DNA from: Lysobacterales bacterium
GTDB lineage: Bacteria > Pseudomonadota > Gammaproteobacteria > Xanthomonadales > Xanthomonadaceae
Assembly: GCA_014946745.1 (NCBI GenBank)
Contig: JADCRD010000001.1
Location: 1,178,001-1,242,000 of the forward strand
Length of the DNA stretch: 64,000 bases
Direction of reading: 5' to 3'
The stretch's first letter is position 1. The number at the start of each line of letters is the position of its first letter. The notes under the pieces were generated by a model that did no database searches, was not told the DNA's origin, and saw nothing but the letters and a program-made list of their open reading frames with translations. The position numbers were made by a program, and so were the translations under genes. Positions 52,685 through 64,000 of this stretch are shown one piece after another.

Positions 52685-53320
52685 TCAGCTGTCCAGAAAA
52701 TCCACCGGGCCGGCGCCTTCGCGAACCAGCACCGGAGCGTCGCCCGACAAATCCACAACGCTGGTCGGTCCGGGCGGGCAATCCCCGGAATCCAGCATCA
52801 AGTCGACATGGCGCAGGGCGTGCTCTGCAACCTCGAAGGCGTCCTGACGGTCGGGCGACTCGTCCGCCGCTTCCGGCGCGAGCTCCAGACTGGTCGAGAG
52901 CAGGGGCGAGCCCCAAGCTTCGAGCAAGACTTGCAGCACCGGATGGTCCGGAATGCGGCAACCGATGACCTTGCGCTTAGCCTGCTTGAACCGCCGTGGC
53001 AGTTCCGCAGACACCGGGAGGATGAAGGTGTAGGGCCCGGGAACCAGGGGCTTGACGATGCGGAAGGCACTGTCGTCGAGCTTGGCCATCCGGCCGACTT
53101 CGCTCAGGCGGGCGCAGAGTAAGGTGAAAGGATGCTTGCTGTCCAGCCCGCGGAGCTTCTGCACGCGCTCCTCCGCGCGCACGGCGTCGATCGCCCATGC
53201 GAACAGGTAGCCGGCGTCCGAGGGCGCGACCAGCAGGCTGCCGCGATTCAGCGCATCCACGGCGCGCTGGATCAGGCGCGGCTGCGGGCTGACGGGATGG
53301 ATGTCGATGCGATCGCCCAT
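52685..53320 (-). CDS. YciO family protein (Sua5/YrdC relative)
   Basis: A 211-residue protein of the Sua5/YrdC/YciO superfamily, in which Sua5 and TsaC make threonylcarbamoyl-AMP for tRNA t6A. YciO-type marks are LLVAPSDAGYLFAWAIDA near residue 28-45, RAEERVQKLRGLDSKHPFTLLC near 50-71, and PGPYTFILP near 95. The YciO branch carries out TsaC-like chemistry only weakly or has another role. Start at ATG 53320 (MGDRIDIHP); a slightly longer ORF to 53356 exists. Not clearly in an operon: it is convergent in orientation to nothing and divergent from yciI. Confidence 0.85.
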   Translation of the reverse strand: MGDRIDIHPVSPQPRLIQRAVDALNRGSLLVAPSDAGYLFAWAIDAVRAEERVQKLRGLDSKHPFTLLCARLSEVGRMAKLDDSAFRIVKPLVPGPYTFILPVSAELPRRFKQAKRKVIGCRIPDHPVLQVLLEAWGSPLLSTSLELAPEAADESPDRQDAFEVAEHALRHVDLMLDSGDCPPGPTSVVDLSGDAPVLVREGAGPVDFLDS

Positions 53321-53520
53321 GGGGCTCCAGTTGAACAGCGCGCCCGCGAACGGCACCCCGCGCAGAGCGGGGCGTTTGAGGGGGCTTGGGTGAGCGCATA
53401 TGATGCGCGGTCCATACCGGGGCCGGATAGCCCCGCGATTCCTGCGCTCCTCGGGCCGCCTGCGCGTGCGCTCGCAGGGGCTCGCCCCGCCCGACTTCCC
53501 TGCATCGCGAGGACCGCGCC

Positions 53521-53820
53521 ATGTGGTACCTGATCATCGGCTGTGACGCGCCCGAATCACTCGCCAAGCGTCTCGAAGCGCGGCCCTCGCACCTCGCCCG
53601 CCTGCATGCCCTGCGCGACGAGGGGCGGCTCAAGCTGGCTGGCCCGCTGCCGGCAATCGACGCCGAAGACCCGGGCGAGGCCGGCTTCGTCGGCTCGGCC
53701 ATCGTGGCCGAGTTCGAAGATTTCGCCGCCGCTCGCGACTGGGCGCAGTCCGATCCCTACTTCGAGGCGGGCGTCTACGAATCCGTGCAGGTGCTGCCCT
53801 TCCGCCCGGTGCTGCCGTGA
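53521..53820 (+). CDS. yciI: YciI family protein
   Basis: A 99-residue ferredoxin-like fold protein. It starts MWYLIIGCDAPESL and has the YciI features RLHALRDEGRLKLAGPLPA and EFEDFAAARDWAQSDPYFEAGVYESVQVLPF. E. coli YciI is a small dimer with a proposed hydrolase-type active site and no well-established role. The stop overlaps the next start as GTGA, beginning a run of coupled genes (yciI, bolA, PPIase). It is divergent from the YciO-family gene with ~200 bases between. Confidence 0.9.
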   Translation: MWYLIIGCDAPESLAKRLEARPSHLARLHALRDEGRLKLAGPLPAIDAEDPGEAGFVGSAIVAEFEDFAAARDWAQSDPYFEAGVYESVQVLPFRPVLP

Positions 53821-54089
53821 GCGCACGCGTCGAAGCGATCCGCGCGGCCCTGGCCGTGCTGCAGCCCAGCCTGCTGGAAGTGCATGACGACAGCCACAAG
53901 CACGCGGGCCACGAGGGCGCGCGCGACGGCCGTGGACACTTCTCGCTGCTGATCGTCAGTCCGAAGTTCTCGGGCCTGAACGCCATCGCCCGCCATCGCG
54001 CGGTGTATGAAGCCGTCGGCAGCCTGATGCAGACCGATATCCACGCGCTGTCCATGCGCGCCTATGCCCCCGAGGAGTTCCAGGGATGA
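53817..54089 (+). CDS. bolA: BolA family protein
   Basis: A 90-residue BolA protein that pairs with monothiol glutaredoxins in Fe-S cluster handling and stress responses. The GTG start at 53817 overlaps the yciI stop. Typical sequence is LLEVHDDSHKHAGHEGA near residue 20-36, with the ligating His residues, followed by HFSLLIVSPKFSGLNAIARHRAVYEAVG. The C-terminal end IHALSMRAYAPEEF matches the family. Length is normal. It is followed by a four-base overlap with the PPIase gene. Confidence 0.93.
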   Translation: MSARVEAIRAALAVLQPSLLEVHDDSHKHAGHEGARDGRGHFSLLIVSPKFSGLNAIARHRAVYEAVGSLMQTDIHALSMRAYAPEEFQG

Positions 54090-54949
54090 CATTCGTACCC
54101 GTCCGTCCGATTGCCGCCGCTCTCGCCTGTTTGCTACTCGCGGCCTGCGGCGGCGGCAAGGTTGCCGACGACAGCGGCAAAACCCAGGTACTGCAGGGCG
54201 CCCCGCAGGGTGCAATGGTTGCGGTCGTCAACGGCGAGAGCGTGACCCAGCCGGTGTTCGAGACCTTCGCGAAAGGCCTGGGGCTGGACATCGCCCAGCC
54301 CGAGCAGCGCCAGCAGGCGCTGGATCGCCTGATCGAAACCTTGCTGCTGGCGCAGACGGGCCTGACAGGGAGCGAGGCGGGCGCGGATTCGCTGCAGGCC
54401 GAGCTGGCACTGGGTCGAATGCAGGTGCTGGCGGCCCATCAGCTGAACGCGCTGCGCGGCGAGGTGCAGATCGGCGAACAGGAGCTCCGCGACTACTACG
54501 CGCGCGAAGTGGAGCGCGCCGGGGCGCTCGAGTATCAGGCTCAGCACATCCTGTACGCCGACGAAGCGACGGCCGCAGCCGCACTTGCTGAGGCCCTGGC
54601 GCCGGATGCCGATTTCGAGGCGCTGATTCAGAAGCACGCGGCGACCGCGCTGCAGGCCCGTGACCTCGGCTGGGCCAACCTGACCCAGACGCCGCCCGAG
54701 TTCGCCGAGCTGCTCGGCCAGCTGTCCGATGGCGAAGTCGCACCGGTCGTGGTGCAGACACGCTTCGGCTATCACGTGCTGCGCCGTGCCGGCAGCCGTC
54801 CCTACCAGCCCCCGGCGTTCGAGGAGGTTCGACCCGGCATCGAGCAGCAGCTGCAGCAGCAGGCCGTTGCCGAGCGCGTGCGCGCGCTGCGCGCGGCGGC
54901 CCAGATCACCGCGCCGGGCGCCAGTACGCCCACGCCGCCGGCCAAGTAA
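54086..54949 (+). CDS. Lipoprotein peptidyl-prolyl isomerase (parvulin type)
   Basis: A 287-residue periplasmic lipoprotein: signal peptide with lipobox LLAAC at residue ~17-21 (LACLLLAACGGG). A SurA/PpiD-like N-terminal helical part follows (about 40-140), then a parvulin domain (about 150-260) with YQAQHILYADEATAAA and the substrate-loop segment VVVQTRFGYHVLRR. It helps fold envelope proteins. It starts inside bolA (ATGA) and is followed by smc with a 25-base gap. The Pro/Thr-rich C-terminus (TPTPPAK) is disordered. Confidence 0.88.
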   Translation: MTFVPVRPIAAALACLLLAACGGGKVADDSGKTQVLQGAPQGAMVAVVNGESVTQPVFETFAKGLGLDIAQPEQRQQALDRLIETLLLAQTGLTGSEAGADSLQAELALGRMQVLAAHQLNALRGEVQIGEQELRDYYAREVERAGALEYQAQHILYADEATAAAALAEALAPDADFEALIQKHAATALQARDLGWANLTQTPPEFAELLGQLSDGEVAPVVVQTRFGYHVLRRAGSRPYQPPAFEEVRPGIEQQLQQQAVAERVRALRAAAQITAPGASTPTPPAK

Positions 54950-54974
54950 GGCCACGCTCAGAGGAACGCACCGG

Positions 54975-60873
<5,899 letters not shown>

Positions 60874-60967
60874 GCTGCCCCCGGGCTCCAGCTTCTGCTT
60901 GCGCCCCATCGCCGGCTTGGCGACCATTGGGGCATTGCTGGTCCGCATTCCTTCGAAGAGGCAACCC

Positions 60968-61354
60968 ATGAAACTCGGTACCCGTCAGCGCGGCATCACC
61001 CTTCTTGGCTTCATCGTGGTGCTGGCCGTGGTTGGCTTTTTCGCCTTTCTGGCGATGCGGCTGTTTCCGGTGTACTCGGAGTACTACTCGGTGGTGTCGG
61101 CCATGAAGGGCCTGCAGACCGAACCCGGCATCGCCACGCAGACGCCGGAGAGGATCCGCGACCTGCTCAATCGTCGCTTCTACATCTCCTACGTCGAGTC
61201 CGTGAAGCCCAGCCACGTCAAGATCGCGCGCTCGGGCAACGGCTACAACCTCACGATCAAGTACGAGGTGCGCAAGCCCTTGGCGTACAACATCGACTTC
61301 GTGGCGAAGTTCGACAGAACGGTCGAACTGTCGCGCCAGGGCGCCGTTGATTGA
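60968..61354 (+). CDS. DUF4845 small membrane protein
   Basis: A 128-residue membrane protein beginning [25 protein letters not shown], with one N-terminal TM helix and a soluble, presumably periplasmic remainder: [18 protein letters not shown] and [20 protein letters not shown] are typical of DUF4845. In many gammaproteobacteria it sits between lepB and rnc; here ligA takes the place of lepB, with 94 bases between. GAAGAGG precedes the ATG. The function of the family is unknown. Confidence 0.88.
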   Translation: MKLGTRQRGITLLGFIVVLAVVGFFAFLAMRLFPVYSEYYSVVSAMKGLQTEPGIATQTPERIRDLLNRRFYISYVESVKPSHVKIARSGNGYNLTIKYEVRKPLAYNIDFVAKFDRTVELSRQGAVD

Positions 61355-61370
61355 TCCAGTGTCGCACCCC

Positions 61371-62048
61371 ATGAGCGCGGCGCTGGGTCATACCTTCGCC
61401 GATCCGGCCCTGCTGCAGCAGGCGCTGACTCATCGCAGCGCCGGCGGACGCAACAACGAGCGCTTCGAATTTCTCGGCGACGCCGTGCTCAGCGTGGTGG
61501 TCGCCGAGGCCCTGTTCCACCGTTTCCCGAAGGCCGACGAGGGCGCGCTCACCCGCGCGCGCTCGCAGCTGGTGCGCGAGCCGCAGCTGGCCGAACTGGC
61601 GCGTCAGCACAAGCTCGGCGACCGCCTCATCCTCGGGCAGGGCGAGCTGAAGAGCGGCGGCTTCCGGCGCGAGTCGATCCTCGCCGACGTCGTCGAGGCG
61701 ATCATCGGGGCCATCCATCTCGATGCCGGTTTCGAGGTGTGTCGCGCCCGCGTGGTGGCGCTGTTCGAGCCGCTGATCGAGGCCCTGCCGCCGGGGCTCA
61801 AGGCCGAAAAGGACCCCAAGACTCGCCTGCAGGAATGGCTGCAGGCGAGACAGCTGGGCTTGCCCGAGTATCGATTGATCGAAGCCCGCGGCGATGACCA
61901 CGACAAGCAGTTCGTAGTCGTCTGCCGCGTCGACAGCCATGCCATCGAAGCGACCGCCACTGCCGGTGCGCGCCGCGAAGCCGAACAGCAGGCCGCCGCC
62001 GAAGTGCTGGCCGCCCTGCTTGTTGCATCCACCAAGGAATCTGCATGA
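61371..62048 (+). CDS. rnc: Ribonuclease III
   Basis: A 225-residue dsRNA endonuclease that processes rRNA and other transcripts. The catalytic signature is [21 protein letters not shown] near residue 30-50, with Glu and Asp binding Mg2+, and the second acidic site lies in [17 protein letters not shown] near 106-122. The dsRNA-binding domain follows ([20 protein letters not shown], about 150-222). I chose ATG 61371, the first ATG of the frame; GTG 61359 and TTG 61347 are possible starts. It overlaps era by four bases. Confidence 0.95.
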   Translation: MSAALGHTFADPALLQQALTHRSAGGRNNERFEFLGDAVLSVVVAEALFHRFPKADEGALTRARSQLVREPQLAELARQHKLGDRLILGQGELKSGGFRRESILADVVEAIIGAIHLDAGFEVCRARVVALFEPLIEALPPGLKAEKDPKTRLQEWLQARQLGLPEYRLIEARGDDHDKQFVVVCRVDSHAIEATATAGARREAEQQAAAEVLAALLVASTKESA

Positions 62049-62959
62049 ACACCCCTGACAGCCCCGCCGCCGGCGGCTTCCGCGTCGGCCACGTGGCCGT
62101 GGTCGGCCGCCCGAACGTCGGCAAGTCCACCCTCATCAACGCCCTGGTCGGGTTCCGCGTCAGCATCGTCTCGCGGCGTCCGCAGACCACCCGCCATCGC
62201 ATCCTCGGCATCAGCACGGTCGAGGGTGGGCAGATCGTCTACGTCGACACGCCCGGCCTGCACGGCAAGGAGCCGCGCGCGATCAACCGCTACATGAACC
62301 GCGCCGCCCGCGGTGCGCTGGCCGACGTGCAGATCGGCGTGCTGGTGATCGAAGCCGGCGCCTGGCGCGAGGACGACGAGCGTGCCTACAAGGCCCTGGT
62401 CGAGGCGCAGGTGCCGCGCGTGCTGGTGATCAACAAGGTCGACAAGCTGAAGGACAAGGGCGCGCTGCTGCCCTTCATCCAGCAGGTCATGAAGGACCAC
62501 GATTTCATCGAGGTGGTGCCGCTGTCAGCACAGAAGCGCAAGGGGCTGGAGGTGCTGCAGAAGGTCCTGCTGAAGCACCTGCCCGAGGGCGAGGCGCTGT
62601 TCGAGGAAGACCAGGTCACCGACCGCAGCGAGCGCTTCCTCTGCGCCGAGCTGATCCGCGAGCAGCTGATGCGCAAGCTGGGCGACGAGCTGCCCTATGC
62701 CACCAGCGTCGAGATCGAGAACTGGGAAGAGGACGGCCGCATGTCGCGGATCGCGGCGGTGATCTGGGTCGAACGCGACGGTCAGAAGGCCATCGTGATC
62801 GGCGCTGGCGGCGAGCAGCTGCGGCAGATCGGCATGGATGCGCGCATCGCCATGGAGCGACTGCTCGACCGCAAGGTCTTCCTGCAGCTGTGGTGCAAGG
62901 TCCGCGAGGGCTGGAGCGACGACGAGCAGGTGCTGCAGCGCTTCGGCTACACCGAGTAA
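62045..62959 (+). CDS. era: GTPase Era
   Basis: A 304-residue essential GTPase that helps mature the small ribosomal subunit. G1 [12 protein letters not shown] near residue 22, switch [16 protein letters not shown] near 40, G3 VDTPGLHG near 68 and G4 NKVDK near 125 are present. The C-terminal KH domain (about 200-295) contains [21 protein letters not shown], which binds 16S rRNA. ATG overlaps the rnc stop as ATGA, the usual rnc-era coupling. recO follows after 4 bases. Confidence 0.97.
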   Translation: MNTPDSPAAGGFRVGHVAVVGRPNVGKSTLINALVGFRVSIVSRRPQTTRHRILGISTVEGGQIVYVDTPGLHGKEPRAINRYMNRAARGALADVQIGVLVIEAGAWREDDERAYKALVEAQVPRVLVINKVDKLKDKGALLPFIQQVMKDHDFIEVVPLSAQKRKGLEVLQKVLLKHLPEGEALFEEDQVTDRSERFLCAELIREQLMRKLGDELPYATSVEIENWEEDGRMSRIAAVIWVERDGQKAIVIGAGGEQLRQIGMDARIAMERLLDRKVFLQLWCKVREGWSDDEQVLQRFGYTE

Positions 62960-62963
62960 TCGC

Positions 62964-63695
62964 GTGTCGCGCAGCGGTAGCCCCGGCCCGCGCGTTGAAG
63001 GCGAGCCCGCCTACGTGCTGCATGCGCGGCCGTTCCGCGAAACCAGCCAGCTGCTGGAGGTGTTCAGCGCTGGCCACGGCCGCATGGGTCTGTTGGCGCG
63101 TGGCGCCAAGGGCGGCAAGGGCGGCGGTCGCGCGGCCCTGCTGCAGCCCTTCACTCCGCTGATCCTCGCCTGGCAGGGCCGCGGCGAGCTGCCGCAGCTG
63201 ATCGAGGTCGAGCCCGCGGGGCTTGCGCCCCGTCTGCAGGGCGATGCGCTGATGGCGGGTTTCTACGCCAACGAGCTGCTGGTGCAGCTGCTGAACCGCG
63301 GCGAGGGGCAGTCGGCGCTGTTCGCCCGCTACGCCCTGCTGCTTTCGCAGTTGGCGGCGGGTGATCTGGCCTGGCCGCTGCGCTGCTTCGAGCGCGATCT
63401 GCTGCTGGCGATCGGCTTCGAGCTGCCGCTGGACGCCGATCACGCGGGCCAAGCCATCGAGCCTGAAGCGCGCTATCGCTGGCTGGGCGAGGCGGGCGCG
63501 CTGCGCTTGGGCATCGCGGAGCAGGCGGGCATCGAGGGCGCCGCACTGATTGGACTGCGCGGCGAGCAGGCACCGCCCGACGCCCTGCTGCCGCCCTTGC
63601 GACGCCTGCTGCGCGAAGAGCTGAAGCGCCATCTGCATGGCCGCAGCCTGCGCAGCTGGGGCCTGCTTGCCGAGTTCGAAGCCTTGCGCGGCTGA
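62964..63695 (+). CDS. recO: DNA repair protein RecO
   Basis: A 243-residue recombination mediator that loads RecA with RecR. The N-terminal OB fold has AYVLHARPFRETSQLLEVFS near residue 15-34, as in the family, then GRMGLLARGAKGGKGGGRAALLQPF. The rest is the helical C-terminal domain (ELLVQLLNRGEGQSALFARY, near 105-125). Some RecO proteins have a Cys4 zinc site, not seen here, as is usual for gammaproteobacteria. GTG at 62964 is the start, four bases after era. Confidence 0.93.
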   Translation: MSRSGSPGPRVEGEPAYVLHARPFRETSQLLEVFSAGHGRMGLLARGAKGGKGGGRAALLQPFTPLILAWQGRGELPQLIEVEPAGLAPRLQGDALMAGFYANELLVQLLNRGEGQSALFARYALLLSQLAAGDLAWPLRCFERDLLLAIGFELPLDADHAGQAIEPEARYRWLGEAGALRLGIAEQAGIEGAALIGLRGEQAPPDALLPPLRRLLREELKRHLHGRSLRSWGLLAEFEALRG

Positions 63696-63770
63696 GCGAC
63701 GCCGGGAAACCTCCGTCGACTGCGGGCGCGCTGCAGGGGGGCAAGCTCTCGGGGGCTCCGTCGCGGTCTA

Positions 63771-64000
63771 TCAGCCCGAGGGAATGCCCTCACGGAGCAG
63801 ACGTTCGATCTCTGCGAACAGCGGCCCCAGTGCGCTTGCGCGCTGCGCTGCGGCCAGTGGATCACCCAACTGGCTGCGTGCACTCTCGATGTGTGCCGCC
63901 AGCGCCATCGCCCCGGTAAGCCGCGCCGAGCCCAGCAGCTTGTGCAGCAGGGCATCCAGCGCCTCGAACTCAGGCGGGGACGCGGCAGCGGCGCGCTGCA
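63771..64000 (-). CDS. C-terminal Hpt domain, likely of a hybrid histidine kinase (5' part outside window)
   Basis: Only the last ~76 codons are present; the stop TGA reads from 63773 to 63771. The frame contains LDALLHKLLGSARLTGAM, which fits the histidine phosphotransfer (Hpt) motif HKLxGSA, with the phosphoacceptor His in HKL. A final helix, EIERLLREGIPSG, ends the protein. An Hpt at the extreme C-terminus is typical of BarA/GacS-type hybrid kinases. The rest lies off the right edge, so the assignment is incomplete. Confidence 0.7.
   Translation of the reverse strand, partial: QRAAAASPPEFEALDALLHKLLGSARLTGAMALAAHIESARSQLGDPLAAAQRASALGPLFAEIERLLREGIPSG

Overview
The window is high-GC gammaproteobacterial chromosome, most like the order Lysobacterales (Xanthomonadales). 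Four things suggest this: a giant ~1650-residue NAD-dependent glutamate dehydrogenase; a NAD+ DNA ligase of 794 residues with extra sequence before its BRCT domain; intergenic heptads of the GGGGATT/CGGGATT type; and GGTGGGTC-TT-GACCCACC hairpins. The exact genus cannot be read from this sequence. No rRNA, tRNA or CRISPR array was seen.

Left accessory region (1-13.0 kb). Four tightly packed minus-strand genes form an operon of very large proteins without signal peptides: a ComEC-type metallo-beta-lactamase-fold enzyme (start ~11923), a 1453-residue DUF6603-like protein, a 732-residue protein and a protein of at least 1252 residues that runs off the left edge. The function is unknown; this is the best candidate for an undescribed system. 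Two lux-box-like dyads lie upstream. Next come a frameshifted IS91-family transposase remnant and a detached gcvP 3' end with its hairpin, which mark a rearranged junction.

Metabolic and accessory middle (13.4-38.9 kb). This holds a membrane-anchored thioredoxin-fold protein, a DUF1266 protein, a dicarboxylate symporter, NAD-glutamate dehydrogenase, NAD kinase, a BASS transporter and a GH97 alpha-glucosidase that looks clipped at its C-terminus. Directly after it sits a two-gene TerB-like/BRCT module. A serine hydrolase, small membrane proteins, a secreted six-cysteine peptide, a Reg_prop-GGDEF diguanylate cyclase, a secreted amidohydrolase, a glutaryl-CoA dehydrogenase-like enzyme and a secreted protein of unknown function follow.

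Envelope-stress module (39-44.5 kb). PspA/IM30, a classic-clade AAA ATPase, a coiled-coil membrane protein and a substrate-binding/OmpA fusion lie in one direction. PspA is a bacterial ESCRT-III relative and the ATPase belongs to the Vps4/p97/FtsH clade, so the pairing resembles ESCRT-III/Vps4. A 2OG-Fe(II) oxygenase, a chemotaxis-type receptor and a thioredoxin-like membrane protein follow.

Conserved core (48.8-64 kb). scpA-scpB-rluB run on the minus strand next to a YciO-family gene. On the plus strand are yciI-bolA-PPIase-smc-ligA-DUF4845-rnc-era-recO, many with 4-base start/stop overlaps. zipA is not between smc and ligA, and lepB is not before DUF4845-rnc. The right edge cuts a minus-strand gene ending in an Hpt domain, probably a hybrid histidine kinase.
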